Shown here: one piece after another, positions 10,801 through 22,049 of the stretch
Layout of the letters: every line of letters begins with the position of its first letter
How positions within the stretch are numbered: the first letter of the stretch is position 1
Source of the DNA: Dipteris shenzhenensis
Taxonomy: Eukaryota > Polypodiophyta > Polypodiopsida > Gleicheniales
Strand: one strand, 5' to 3'
Length of the DNA stretch: 64,000 nucleotides
Assembly (NCBI GenBank): GCA_047967505.1
Contig: CM106538.1
The notes under the pieces: generated by a model
Databases searched by the model: none
Told to the model about the DNA's origin: nothing
Seen by the model: the letters and a program-made list of their open reading frames with translations, nothing else
Made by a program: the position numbers and the translations under genes

Positions 10801-12010
10801 ACCTAAGTGATGCACTCTCTTTCTTCGTTGGCCTTTCTATTTCGCATGGACATCTCAAAAGGTGTCTTAGTTCAATTGCAACTGCATGACCCTTGTGATG
10901 AGAGATTCGAATAATAGGGCTTGCCTCGATGTCATAGCCATCATGCTAGACGATGTGATGGAAGCTCCCATGGGCGGTGCAGGTCCACCTAGAGTTGCAA
11001 AAACTGCACCTTCTCTCCTACTCCATGTCAAGCAATGAAGTATGTTTGCTGATCCTTCTTGAGGCTACTGAAGGCTTGAAGTGCTACTGCAGGCAGACTT
11101 GGTCCTGTTTGCAGGCCGACCTTGAACTCGACCCCTGAACATAAGATTTGCTGATGTGGTTGCTGTATGCAGCCTGCTCCCACAACCTGTTTCTGTCCTG
11201 TGATGATGTCGCAGCCTGCATGCCTGCCACATGAACCATACAGCAGCTGACATATCACGCTATACCTGTTTGCTGCTACTACGCTGCCTAGCCTGGCTGG
11301 ACGATAGTCAGATGCTGGGGCTGTAGCACACCCGTTTCACCATCCCCATCACATGAGTTGGAGCAGAGATGGGGATGGGGGAGGGGGATTGTTTCTAGAT
11401 TGATTATCTCTTGTCCATTTTCACTTATTCATTCAGTTATGTGAATCTTTTGGTGTAGAAGCAAGCCACATACATGCATTCAGAAATTAGTACTGTGTTA
11501 CAATGAATCCAAGAGCTCGCCCGAACTATCATGTAGAATCAAAGGAGTGCAAGAAGTCACCCACTATGATATTGCAAACAACGTCATCAGTGGCAAACAA
11601 TGGATGCAGACCGTTGTATAACATGCATACAGATACAAATCCACACATCAGAGTATCCAACAAAGATCTTGATACTGCATAACATGCATATAGATCCAAG
11701 TCCACACATCCAAGTATCCAACAAGGATCTCGATACTGAGTTTCTCACAAAACCTTCCAAACGCACAGAGCCGATGGGGCTCCATCACACCAGCCCCTGG
11801 TTATGCTAACTGCTTGCAGTCCCAGATTCTAATGTATTGTTTGCATGTTGTGACAACCTTCACATGTAAAGTCCTTGAGAAATGTTTTTGAGAGTAAAAA
11901 GGTCATTAAAAAGTAACCAGATGACAATCTCAATTTTTAATTGATTGCCCATAGGCCTGGGATATCAAAAGAGCTTGACTGATAGGAAACAAGATGCTAA
12001 ACAATTTGAT
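10801..12010. other. 1.2 kb without a recognised gene
   Basis: May include the decayed 5' continuation of the LINE at 10.0-10.8 kb, but no motif confirms it. Contains the direct repeat at 11621-11738. Confidence 0.4.
11621..11738. repeat. Two 57-bp direct repeats, period 61 bp
   Basis: 11621-11677 and 11682-11738 both run from ACATGCATA to AAGATCTTGATACTG or its variant, with about seven differences. A simple local tandem duplication. Confidence 0.9.
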
Positions 12011-12014
12011 CATT

Positions 12015-12516
12015 TCATGCACCCTCCATTCTCTCATTGAAAGGGTAAACAAGTTTGAAACCACACGAGTCAAGAACCCTCAAGCAAAAAAACAGAACAT
12101 TGCTACTATTGGCTCTAGACCAGGCTGAGAATAGTACCTTCACATAACAGTGCACTGTATCCACACCAGGGGTTTCTGATACAGAAACATTATAGCCCAC
12201 GAAAGAACTAGCTAATGCATGGCCAAACCCTTCAGATTATAACTACTAAAAATGGGAGCAACATCTGGGTGCTAAAGTTTCCAATCTCAGAAACACATCC
12301 ACACATGCACACAAAAATATACCTTTGTAAGACTAGAATATATCCAATCGAACAAATTTAGATTTTTTGTTCTTCTAAAGTCCAAAATTCTACAAGAAAA
12401 TAAAAGAGAACGAAAGAGAAGAAAAAAGAGGTAACAAATTTTTTTGAAAAACAAACGGAGGACATACTTACCAAGCAAAGCAACACTTATGCCGTCATCA
12501 GTGCCCAAGCATAAGC
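12015..12516 (-). CDS. Two exon-like segments of an unrecognised gene (3' end)
   Basis: On the minus strand an open segment ends at 12472 with ...GISVALL and is followed by a strong donor (G|GTAAGTATG). A 260-bp stretch later, an acceptor (GCATTAG|CT) opens the last segment 12211-12015, which ends in a stop codon. The split codon is restored in phase (G + CT = Ala), giving LGTDDGISVALL-ASSFVGYNVS across the junction. The final segment encodes about 65 residues, among them SVSETPGVDTVHCYVKVLF. I do not recognise the family. The 5' border of the upstream exon is not clear and no further exons are evident upstream. The upstream exon and the adjacent part of the intron recur at 49.5 kb, so the segment could instead be part of a dispersed repeat. 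Confidence 0.35.
12317..12516. repeat. 200-bp dispersed repeat, copy A
   Basis: Starts ATACCTTTGTAAGACTAGAAT and ends near GCCCAAGCATAAGCA. It is matched in the same orientation by about 49482-49682, with scattered substitutions and small indels. No terminal inverted repeats are seen. Confidence 0.85.
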
Positions 12517-12599
12517 ACACAAAAATAAGAATTCAATAGCAAATGTCCTCAAGATTCATGACCTAGACTAATTTCAGAAATATAAAACAGCATAAGGTC

Positions 12600-15050
12600 T
12601 TTGTACGGGAGAATGAACTAAAAGATCAGACTCAGATTTGCTTCCTGTTTTGACAGCAATGAGTGCACAAAAAGGGCAAGCATCACAGATGGCAGCCCTT
12701 CATGGCACCAGCTATATATTATAAAATACCAAAATTAGAACAAAATGGATCTCTCTCCAGTCCGTACCTAAGCTCTTGCTTCTCCTGTTTGCCCATCTGG
12801 CTGCCCTGTTTGCCAGCCCAGCCCGTTCTTTGGGCTAAGCGTGCTTCATTTGGATTCAGCCAGCAGCCAGATTCTGCAGCAGCCACAAGGATGTTTTTTT
12901 GCAGCCCATGACTTCCAAATGGGGGACACACCAGAAGCAGCCTATAAGACCGTGCCCAGAATCCGAGAAGGGGGCATTTGAGCTACAAACAGCTGTGCAC
13001 AGAGGTGGGCTGTGGCAAGCCCTAAAGGACAAAAAATCCTCACTTCTCCACCCCATTTGAGACTCTTGCCTCACCATCAGTTCCCATCAGCCTACAGTCA
13101 GAAATAGCATCCCTGTCACCTGACATCCCTCAGGAGAAAAGATGAAAGGGCTTTTTTGACAGCCCCTCACTCTTGAACGGACAGGACAACCCACAACAAC
13201 GCAGTCAGGATCTAGCAAGCACAACACCATAGACTCCTCATAGTGTTGACCCACGCATGAGGACCACATATCCCTCCTTACTATCTCGCTTGGGAGATAA
13301 ACGAAACGAGTAACGGTGGTGCTTGCAAGACAGTGGGTTCTCTCTAAGACCACAGAGACGGGAGCAAGCTACGCATTGGTCGTGTCCTATCATTGACTTT
13401 CTCTCGACAACGCCAACCTCAGAGCCACAATCGGCTGAGATAACCTCTTCTATCCTCAACCGCCCATCCTCCAGACAATGTACAGAGATTTAGACACCTT
13501 GGTGGACAGCCAACCGACTAGTTCTCCTGCAAGAATAACCCATGGCCCATCACTCTCATGCAGGCAGTTATGCTAGGCTATGTGTGCCCTTCCGTAGAGA
13601 CATCATGGTTTACTTCTCTACATGTTCTTCTCATCTCAAAAATCAGCCTTGGAAGTGGATGACCACTTTCGTAGCTCCATTCCTTAGCTTTTAAAGATGC
13701 CCACCTTAAACACGATTCATTGACTCCAATTGAGATTGTCACAAATTATGTCTACATTCATAAGATCCAAGTTTGGTATGTAACCAGTAGCCCAAGCTTG
13801 CCTGACCAGAGGACATGCCTCACAATCTAGATTGGAGAGAGAGAGAGAGAGCTTCCCACCTACTTTCAACATGTCAATCGCTAGTCACACTAGTAGCACT
13901 ATATGCAAGGGCTTTCTTGGGGAAAGAACTTATACATGGGGCTGTTGCAGGACCTAATGCTAGATAACACACGATTCGATGATGGAAGAGATGCACTTCA
14001 GTGACGTCAAACTCGCAAAGTTTACAGCAAGGCCTCTACACAAAGATTGTCTACCGCATATCATCACTTACCTCGACAAAGTCCGAGAGTATGGCTAGAC
14101 TAATGCAAGCAGACAGACCTACCACGGATGGCTCTTTCACATCTATGCAGCTCGTAACGTCAACAAACAATATGAGAGATGCCGATACGCACTGGACTCG
14201 ATGGTTTTGCTCAAGGCATGTCCATTGAATACCCCCCATACCAGTACTCCTCGAATGCGCCCTCCCTACGTCTGATCCATTGGATGGCAAGTCTACATCC
14301 AGCACATTTGGGTATCCCCGGTGCAATCACAATTCCACATTGAGACAAGGCAAGAGGTTGAGGCCACACGACACCACGAGAGCTAAGACTCTGTGCCCTA
14401 TGTGACACATAGGTGTAAAAGATGAGCATGTGCTCCCCTGATGTTATGAGATCACAAGGCACATACCATTGTCCTTTCCACCAAGGAGACCAGCGCATGA
14501 GCCAAGCATTGACTACATGTGTACACTAACACAACCGATAGACGATCAGAGCTCAGACAGCATAGGATCACTAACCACTTCTTCACAAGAGAAGAGCCCA
14601 TAGTGAGTGCCCACCACAAGACGCGTGATCGTAACCTTGCTCCTGATGGAAGCTAGACTAGAATGAGGACAGCTACAAGGCCAAAAGGTAGACACACAAT
14701 CCAAGGTACTGTTCTCATAGCATCACATTGCTAGGAAGCCTCAAGACGCCCACGAAGCAGAGTACAGGGCAACGCCAACAGATCTTAGACATGCTCCAAA
14801 GACACCACAATTACTAATGGGACCGTAACCAAGCTCAGTGACAGCTCAGGTCCTCATTTCAAATCCTAAGGAGGGCCCATCTAGTTGAGATCTTGGATCC
14901 TTGGCTTGTTCCAAATATTCCAGTTTTATTCTCAGCTATTTTAGCTCATAATATGTATAGAGGCGTGCTAGACACCTCTCCTACATGGGGTGTCCTACGC
15001 ATGATGTATTACAATTTTGTGTCTCACAGGCCTTTTTGGTCTTTTTTCAG
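12600..15050. other. 2.4 kb without a recognised gene
   Basis: Moderately GC-rich, with many short frames on both strands, none with a domain I recognise. The even decay suggests an old, unclassified transposon. A short (GA)n run lies at 13834-13852. Confidence 0.4.
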
Positions 15051-15060
15051 ACGTTGATAA

Positions 15061-15062
<2 letters not shown>

Positions 15063-15094
<32 letters not shown>
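15063..15094. repeat. (CT)n microsatellite
   Basis: About 16 uninterrupted CT units. Confidence 0.97.
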
Positions 15095-15098
<4 letters not shown>

Positions 15099-15099
15099 T

Positions 15100-16370
15100 T
15101 CATTCAAGAGAAAACATTCGTGGAAACAGCAAATAAAATGTGGTGAAATTGTAATAGAAATTTTTCTTGGACCTATGCAATCACACTTTCATCCCCGATC
15201 AAGTAATTAGAAAGTAACATCACCTTAATCAACTAATATGTATGCAATTATGGGGGAAAATACAATGCAAACCAAATTTTTAAAAAAAGACCAAACTTAG
15301 TAAAACAAGATGTCAAGTATGTTCGTCCTCTAACCCTTGGACCTGACAAGGCTGAACAGAACCCCCTTGCAAGGTATTAACTCAGAGTTCTCCTAGTTAA
15401 AACCCAAAACAAGTGCCACCAACTCGATAGTAGTTACCGATGGTGTCAATTACTTGAGCTCAAGGGAACAAATAGTCTTATCAATGGGAAAAATACAACG
15501 TTAAAGGCCTCTAGGTTGGGGCAGTTTACACAACATTGAGTTTGTCCATGATTTGCCAGACATGTATCAAAGATTTCCAATGACAGTTAGACAGAGTGGA
15601 TGCCCGCTGCATGGACGAGCAAAATGAAGGGGGTGACTGGCAGAAAATATCAGGAAGACCACCCCTTTGGCTGGAAATTTTGGACCTCGTATCCATATCG
15701 TGCGCCCGCGCCCGCGCATTTGCATGTGTGCACGTGTTATTTATTTATTTATTGCTGTATACCTTTTCTTCTCTGTGTGTGTGTGTGTTATTTAATGCTA
15801 TATACTTTTTCTTTCTCTCTCCTCCCCTTTCCCTCATTTGTCCCTCTCTCTGTGTTCCATTGTCTGCCTGAAACCTACTCAGCTTATGTGACACGTCGTA
15901 CCACATCAGTCAGCCTTCTGTTTGAACTCCCTTCTGCATTGGCAAAACAAGGAAGGATAGACTGAACTGGATTTTGCAGAGTGGCCATACGGTAAGAACG
16001 ACTAGGAGGTCTAATGATGCAGAAAGGGCCGTTCAAAAGTTATGGTTGGGCGCTCAAAAATCAAGAGATTTTGGCAGGTAGAAAACCTACAATTAGGCAG
16101 CATTTCAAGATACTTGAATGCAGGAACCAGAAGAATTTGAACAAGTAATGCAAGTGCAGATGATGCTCGAGTCTAACTAATACTCTGATGGCACAGCATC
16201 GGCGTTAACGGGGTTGAATTCTGTCATTGAGCTCTAGAGACGTAAAGCTGTAAGTTCTGTGCGAAAGAATTCCCAACATTGTAACTCTAAAAATGGTAGC
16301 CAAACTGCAGACTAAGCAAAAACCTGGGAAATTTTATGCCGGAAAGAAAGATGAATAGCGAAGAACAGTA
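15100..16370. other. 1.3 kb without a recognised gene
   Basis: Holds a GT-rich patch near 15774-15788 and pyrimidine-rich stretches to 15850. The rightmost part should be the 3' flank and 3' UTR of the PRA1 gene, which is transcribed leftwards. I see no clear AATAAA signal on the minus strand close to its stop. Confidence 0.4.
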
Positions 16371-16374
16371 TGAT

Positions 16375-16974
16375 TTACACCCGAGAAACACCGTTGTTTG
16401 TGGGAAAACTCAACAATCCCGATGATGCATTCTCTTCCTCATCTAAAAACAGATCATCTGGCCGCCGAAATGTTGCATGAACGCAGAGGACCGCGGCACC
16501 AAGGAGCAATGCAATCGTTAGAGGTACCCGCGCATGAGTGAGGTATAAAGCGACGATGGTAACGATGGCCAAGACGACCAGAACCTCGTTGGGGCTGTAA
16601 ATCCTGTTGAACACAACAACAGGTTCCGATCGTCCAAAGTAGAAATAGACCCACGTTAGTAACAGGATTGCCAACACAAGCAATGAGATCGGATGCCACA
16701 ATAAGCTCAGGCCGACGATCACCAACATAAACACTACGTAATTGGCGCTGAAGTAGCCGAAATTCTTCTTCAAACGACTCCGAGCATCCGCGAAAGACTC
16801 CGGCTTTGAGAAAGCTCCACGATTCATCAGCTCCGCCAATGGCCGCTGACGGGCAACTGCAGCTTGTGTGGTCTCGCTGACTCGGGACACGAAAGAGCGC
16901 ACTCCTGCAGTGCTCGAGCGGGCCGTTGCTGCTTGATCGGCCATTGATGATGAATACTTTGTTTCAGATACCAT
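16375..16974 (-). CDS. PRA1 family protein (prenylated Rab acceptor), 199 aa
   Basis: PRA1 proteins are small four-helix membrane proteins of the ER, Golgi and endosomes that bind prenylated Rab GTPases and help place them on membranes. This protein has a Ser/Thr/Ala-rich cytosolic N-terminus (about 1-40), the conserved RPLAELM block (44-50), and RSRLKKNFGYFSANYVVF (65-82), which leads into the first hydrophobic pair (about 78-113). A polar loop with FGRSEPVVVFNR follows (about 113-124), then a second pair of hydrophobic helices (about 129-168) and an acidic C-terminal tail with DDLFLDEEE (173-181). Length and order fit plant PRA1 proteins, which are commonly encoded by a single exon. The first ATG is chosen; Met11 (MADQ) is an alternative start. 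The frame is intact. The plant PRA1 subgroup (B, E, F) cannot be settled by eye. Confidence 0.93.
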   Translation of the reverse strand: MVSETKYSSSMADQAATARSSTAGVRSFVSRVSETTQAAVARQRPLAELMNRGAFSKPESFADARSRLKKNFGYFSANYVVFMLVIVGLSLLWHPISLLVLAILLLTWVYFYFGRSEPVVVFNRIYSPNEVLVVLAIVTIVALYLTHARVPLTIALLLGAAVLCVHATFRRPDDLFLDEEENASSGLLSFPTNNGVSRV

Positions 16975-17412
16975 GATTCAGTTCACCGTCTTCTCCGCAG
17001 GGAGATCTGGTTCCCAATTTGTTCTCGTTGCGATGTCTCCTGCAATTCCTTGTCCTTACGATGTACCTCCTCGCTGCAATTCCTAAAATGACCGATTTCT
17101 TCTCTTGCAATGTGTCTCCTTATGCCGAGGTGAAGGGATGGCGTGAAACCGACTCCAAACTTTTGACCTTTCTAAATGCAGAACTCTTTCTAAATAAATG
17201 ACTCTTCAGCAAATCTCGATGACACCAAGAAATGCCTCTCTCTCTCTCTCTCTCTCTCTCTGTGTCTGTCTGTGTCTCTCTCTGCGACCTATCGAAATCT
17301 CGCGCTTCCCAAACCCAAAATATTTTTCTTTCAGCCTCCAAACAAAATCAACGACGAGCACAAAAAATCAACAAGAGTTACTGCCATACGAGGATGTCAA
17401 CGCAAAAACCAA

Positions 17413-17466
<54 letters not shown>

Positions 17467-18081
17467 AATCCAGAAAGCGGTCTCTGTTCTCCGCCCTCTC
17501 TCCAAAGAAACTCCCTCTCTCTCGCTCTCGCTCACTGTCACCTCTCTGTGAGGGCTCCAAAAATGGAAATGAAAAGCTAGCTTGTTTGCATCCGGTTTCT
17601 GAGACAGTCTCATTTCGAAGCCGCCTCTAATAAACGTATACTTTCTTTTTCTCTTGTATATTACCAAATAATTAATCTGATCCGTCAACAAAGGAAGTGC
17701 GCCAAAAGTCACTTTAGGAAACTGAGGGGTTCGTGGAGCATTAATTACACTTTCCATTCCCATCATTCTCACCACCTTCAAAATCCTGGGTTTAACCTTT
17801 AATGTCACCCTTCATTTGAATTCCAAATTTTCTATTTTGATTTCATTCCCTCAACCACACTATGCCTCTCAAACTCCATGCTCCACAAATTCCATTATGT
17901 TTGTAATTTCGTAGAACAAAATTCACATCTACAAATCAAGCATGTTCTACTTCTAGCTGAAGGTCTACAAAGGTGCTTTATTATCATTGTTTGCATAGGT
18001 TAATTAAGCTTATGCATGCGAGAGAAATAGGGAGAGAGGCATTTGTAGACAAACTACGAGAGAGATAGCGAGAGAGGCAAA
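16975..18081. promoter_or_regulatory. 1.1-kb intergenic region with two CT/GA tracts between divergent ORFs
   Basis: This separates the PRA1 start (reading left) from the ORF at 18082 (reading right). It carries (CT)n runs at 17236-17261 and 17418-17455, plus a CTCTGTGTCTGTCT patch between. On the PRA1 sense strand these are GA repeats. CT/GA tracts are common in plant leaders and core promoters, so this may be PRA1 5' UTR and promoter. No TATA box can be assigned with confidence. Long Ser/Leu frames across it are repeat artefacts. Confidence 0.4.
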
Positions 18082-18348
18082 ATGGTGTCGGAATCTGGAG
18101 CAAGCCCATCGACCAGCATGCAAAAAATTGCAAACAGTTCCCCCAACTGCGAGCCCACACTAGAGGCAGAGAATGAAGGAGAAGTCGCCACAAGATCCGT
18201 GTCGCGAGAGCAGGAAATGGAAATGGATGCCCTGTTCGCGAATGGCTCCCCACTTTCGAGTGACACGAAGGGCCGAGAGGAGGAGCAGGAGGGGAGCTCT
18301 AAAAAATGCAAGATTGAAAAGAAAAGCGGATACAAAAGGCAGCAATAG
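18082..18348 (+). CDS. Small hydrophilic ORF, 88 aa, hypothetical
   Basis: The ATG follows a GA-rich leader (18020-18080) and opens 88 codons that are Ser/Glu/Lys-rich: acidic in the middle and basic at the end (KKCKIEKKSGYKRQQ). There is no membrane segment and no family that I recognise. It stands head-to-head with PRA1. It stops only 24 bp before the 3' terminus of a Helitron inserted at 18372, so it could be the first exon of a gene cut by that insertion. The minus strand is also open here, so coding status is unproven. Confidence 0.3.
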   Translation: MVSESGASPSTSMQKIANSSPNCEPTLEAENEGEVATRSVSREQEMEMDALFANGSPLSSDTKGREEEQEGSSKKCKIEKKSGYKRQQ

Positions 18349-18382
18349 GTTATTCGAATTTCATCCCTTAATTAGTACTGAA

Positions 18383-18399
18383 CCCGTGCTTTGCACGGG
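18383..18399 (-). terminator. Helitron 3' terminal hairpin (rolling-circle termination signal)
   Basis: A perfect palindrome CCCGTGC-TTT-GCACGGG (plus-strand reading), GC-rich in an AT-rich neighbourhood, placed 7 nt from the CTAA end. In Helitrons this hairpin marks the end for rolling-circle replication. Confidence 0.75.
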
Positions 18400-18408
18400 C
18401 AAAGATGC

Positions 18409-18462
18409 ATGACCATCCTCAACCACTCCCCATCTATGACCATCCTCAACCACTCCCCATCT
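18409..18462. repeat. Exact 27-bp tandem duplication inside the Helitron
   Basis: 18409-18435 and 18436-18462 are identical; the unit starts ATGACCATCCTC and ends CCCCATCT. Confidence 0.97.
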
Positions 18463-18822
18463 GAAGGTGCATCTTTGATTCTTAAATTTTGCTAAGTCTT
18501 AACCCCCATGGCTGTGAGACCTTCCATCTCCTCCTTTCATTCCATTAACCTTTCATCTCTTGTTTCCTCCCGAAGGTGACCTTCCATCTCCTCCATTCCA
18601 TTGACCTTCTATCTCCTCCTTGCCCCTAAAGCTGCCTCTTGTCTTTCCACCTCCCCCCCCCTCCAAGCCTCCACCCAAGAGCTCCTTCTTTGTGACACGT
18701 GGCAGGCTCTTCTCCTCCAAGCTGCCACGTGTCCTCTCTTTTTTTTGGTTCGTGGTTAGTAGGTTAAAGATAAACCTTAGTTTAATTTGGGTCCTCCCAC
18801 ACACATACTAATATTAATTCGA

Positions 18823-19980
18823 TTTTTTGAAGATCATGGTGACCTATTTGGCTCAGGTGCATTACTGTTGCGTTAGATGCTCCACGTCTATTTTGTGGAC
18901 CATCTAGAGAAAGACAAAAGTAGATATAAAAGTTGATTGTTTTTTTGCAATGTGGCCATGTAAGGATAAACATGAGAATGTAAAATTTTGGGTTATAATG
19001 GTATCGACATGAAGAGGGATGATCATGGGAGAGCTAAGACATTTACATCGATATGGTATGAGCCAAGAGGTAAGACAAAGAATATGACATTGTATAGTAA
19101 TTGTATAAAAAAAGATTGGGGTCACAAACCATGAACTAGTTTCAAAGCAACCCACAGAAACAATTGTAGTGTCTTGGAAATCAAAGACAGAGAAAATCAA
19201 GAAGCACATGAAGCAGTATTTGGTGGAAGAAAAAATAAGAATACTGAACACAAAGTATTGTGCTTGCATCTTGTTGCATTCATTTATTGATGAATCGAGT
19301 ACAAAATCACTAATTTGGAATATAATGTAAATTTTATAATTAGCATTTTTTTAAAGGAGGTAAAAAGTAGGAAATTTTAGAGATGAGACACAATACAAGG
19401 TGCATCAGACATGATCCTCCCTATAAATATCAAAGTAGTGCTTTTATTATTATGTTGGACAACGATTAGTGCTTTTTGGAAACTAAAGCCCAACAAATAC
19501 ATGAATAAGGGATTGCTCACATGAGCTTGTGAGTTCTCTCCTCATAACATGGAAGTTATCACCACTACAACCTTTGAGATATTATGAGCTGGACTAGATC
19601 ACATGAACAATATTGTTATAGTCCATCGATGGTGCATGCACCATGGTTGTTTCTTTGGATTCCTTGGCTACGATTCACCATCAAGAACATGCATTGAGAA
19701 AAGAGGGCTAGTTAAAGTATAATCATAAGTTTAAGTTTGAATGTGTTGTAAAAATAGAACTCTACATATTTAATTGATAAGTAGGAAGCTCTTCCTCTTT
19801 CAAAAAACCCAAAATAGTGAATTTTTTAAAATTAAAAGTGAAACAAATATTTAACTTATAAAATAAACAACAAAAAATCCATGCGTGAAATTTTAAAAAG
19901 TAAAGTGAACAAATAAAATCTTATAAAATAAGAAAGTTGTAAACAAACAAGATGAACAGGGTTCAAGTGGCCTGCCCTTT
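18823..19980. other. 1.15 kb AT-rich, no gene
   Basis: Only short frames, none recognised. It lies between the small Helitron and the endonuclease end of Helentron copy 1 and may include that element's 3' non-coding end. Confidence 0.5.
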
Positions 19981-19984
19981 CAAG

Positions 19985-20610
19985 AAGAATTGGGGATGGC
20001 TTAAGCATTTGCTATCGTGTATGTCAAGGAGAGGACCAATAAAAAGAAGTTTGTTCCGATGATGTTGCCATGTTCGTTGGAATTCATCCAAATGTGGTCA
20101 ATGCATGAGCCGGTTATTGTTACCAGGGAGTCTATTAGTTGTTTCATGTGATGCTTATCCACGAAGCTCTGCAAGTTTGATTTGCTAGTCGATCATGTGA
20201 GCATGTTAACATTGAAGCCCTTGAGGATGTATGTCGGTATTCGTGGGCTCATTGCTAGCATGACTTGATGCAGTGTATCTAGAAGTGCTATAGAGGTTGC
20301 TTTAGAAGCCTTGTAGGTGTTAACAATGTTCACCTCTTTGTTGGCCCTCGTGCAAAATGTGGTCAGCAAGCACTCAACCCCTTTGCGAAAGTAGTAGTGT
20401 TCACATAGGAGGGTTACTGTTGATTTAAAGTATGTCCCTATGCCATCGCAATTTCTATTGTGAGTATGTTGGAACACTTCAATGGTAAGTGTGTATGTAT
20501 TCTGTGTGTGTGTTTCTTGGAGGCATAGTATTGAGGATCCCATCATGCTCTTGCTGGCGAGGATGTCAGGTCTATGCAAAAGGAAGGACCTAGTGTTCAA
20601 CAATTGTATG
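19985..20610 (-). pseudogene. Helentron copy 1: APE-type endonuclease domain
   Basis: The main frame (20603-20193) starts near the PDILASKSMMGSSILCLQETH block, with the LQETH motif of exonuclease-endonuclease-phosphatase enzymes. It ends in ILKGFNVNML, a damaged GDFN catalytic block in which the aspartate is lost. A further piece at about 20110-20075 reads CIDHIWMNS, the S-x-(I/L)DHIW motif. The order matches the endonuclease at the C-terminus of Helentrons. Loss of the GDFN aspartate and the frame breaks make it inactive. Confidence 0.75.
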
Positions 20611-20629
20611 ATGGCGTCATGGGCCTGGT

Positions 20630-21240
20630 GTGATGAGAAGTCGATTTGTTGAAGCAGCCAAGCGGAATTTGAACATAGCCTCTAAATTTCTTGTAAGATC
20701 GCCTTGTCTACTCGAATGTGCTTTGGTTGGAGCTTGTTGAGAATACAAGTGCTTCAGGTCGCATGCTCGTGACAAAGCCATGTATACTAACTAGGCTATG
20801 GGTTTTAATGTTGGATGGGTTGAACACGAGCATCAATGCCCCTGAATGGCTCCGTGTGGCTATGCTTAAGTTTGCATAGCCACATGTCCATCGCGATGAA
20901 AGTATTTTGGCCAACCAAAGAAATCTCCTCTATGACCATGAGCTCAACGTCTCTATATTGGAGTGACATCTCTTACAGCTTGTCTCGCAACAGAGAGGGC
21001 TTTGTCCTCTGATGTTAGCAAGGGGAGGTGTAGGGTAGAGTGTATCATTGTTTTGCTGATGTTGTATGCCGCTTGCCTGTGTATGCCAATAGCAGGACTC
21101 GTGCTAAGCCTACGTCATATGACTCTTTGTGCGTGAAGTGTCGAAGTAAGCCTTGAACTATTTTGAGGACATACGTCTTGCCTGTACCTACATTGCCACT
21201 TAGGAAAAGCCTAAGATTGATTTGTTGCTCCACCCTCTTC
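20630..21240 (-). pseudogene. Helentron copy 1: Pif1-like helicase, fragments
   Basis: The piece at 21233-21045 has an intact Walker A motif, FLSGNVGTGKTYVLK, followed by VLLLAYTGKRHTTSA, which matches the AxTGKAA block of Pif1-type SF1B helicases. The lower piece (about 20914-20708) carries the C-terminal helicase region, with THSL in place of HGLTY of motif VI. The Walker B part between them is deleted or unrecognisable. The helicase unwinds DNA during rolling-circle transposition. Confidence 0.75.
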
Positions 21241-22049
21241 TTTAGCAGAATGTCCTCCAGGATGGCTCATTGCTCTGGGTTCAATGCATAAACGTTTGCA
21301 TGGTAAGTACAGCTGTCGGCAAGACAAGTTGTGTTCACTGTGGTGTGGATGAATTGGGTATGCCTAGGCTTGTGTTGCACCGTCGTCCATGCTGATGTTG
21401 TACTTCTCATTATGCTTGTGTCAGTCTTGCTTGAGTCCAGTGCTTTCGCCACAATCATTCATGGAGTTGTCTAAGAGGGCATGGCAAATTCGCTTGTTGA
21501 ATTATGTTGCATTAGTAGTGATTGTAGCAACATTGTCGTTGTATAAGTCATGCCATGTCTCACAGGCATGGTGGAAGGAGTGCTCCTTCGGGTGGAAAGG
21601 CAGGTATAGCAGGCACTTCTCCCTTGGTTCTCTGGGTCCTTCAACTTGCTGTAGTTATTAAACCTCAACACTCTTTTCCTTCTTCATTCTGTGCACTTTG
21701 TGGGTGTGATGTTGTACGTGCTTGTGTGCTCAGCTCTAGGAAAATCCCATGCAAACTTGTGTGTCTCCTCTTGTACTTGTGAATGATACCTTCGTAGAAA
21801 ATTTTTGCATTGCTTGGGTCGAGCCGTTCAAGTTGCCATTCCTTTTCAAGAGTATTGTTTGTCTTCAATGCTGCTTGTGTTCATGTAGACAACCTCTCAC
21901 ATGCTACTTGTGAGGAGCAAGGGCAGGGACAAGTACATTGCTTTTTAAGCGCTGATGTGTTGCGTATGCAAGATGGCATTTCCAACCTTACGTATGTGCT
22001 CATCGACTGGCGCTTCACTATGCTGCATTCTAAAATCGCCAATTTGATC

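Larger units (their letters stand above)
18372..18822 (-). mobile_element. Non-autonomous Helitron, 451 bp
   Basis: Read on the minus strand, the element starts with TCGAATTAATATTAG at 18822 and ends in CTAA at 18372. Seven nucleotides before CTAA is a perfect 7-bp stem with 3-nt loop, CCCGTGC-AAA-GCACGGG. The base before TC is A and the base after CTAA is T. TC start, CTRR end, subterminal hairpin and insertion between A and T are the four diagnostic features of plant Helitrons. The interior has no coding capacity and contains C/T-rich text and a 27-bp direct duplication. It would depend on Rep/helicase supplied by an autonomous element. Confidence 0.75.

Noticed and set aside
15596-15965. 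Two overlapping 90-120 codon plus frames
   Set aside because: Low-complexity Leu/Phe/Cys text from pyrimidine-rich DNA; no domain.
17198-17808. Ser/Leu and Arg/Glu-rich frames on both strands near the CT tracts
   Set aside because: Direct translation of dinucleotide repeats.
20193-20610. Endonuclease text of copy 1 as a separate LINE insertion
   Set aside because: The same domain stands at the same place after the helicase in copies 2 and 3, with no poly-A or TSD between, so it belongs to the Helentron.
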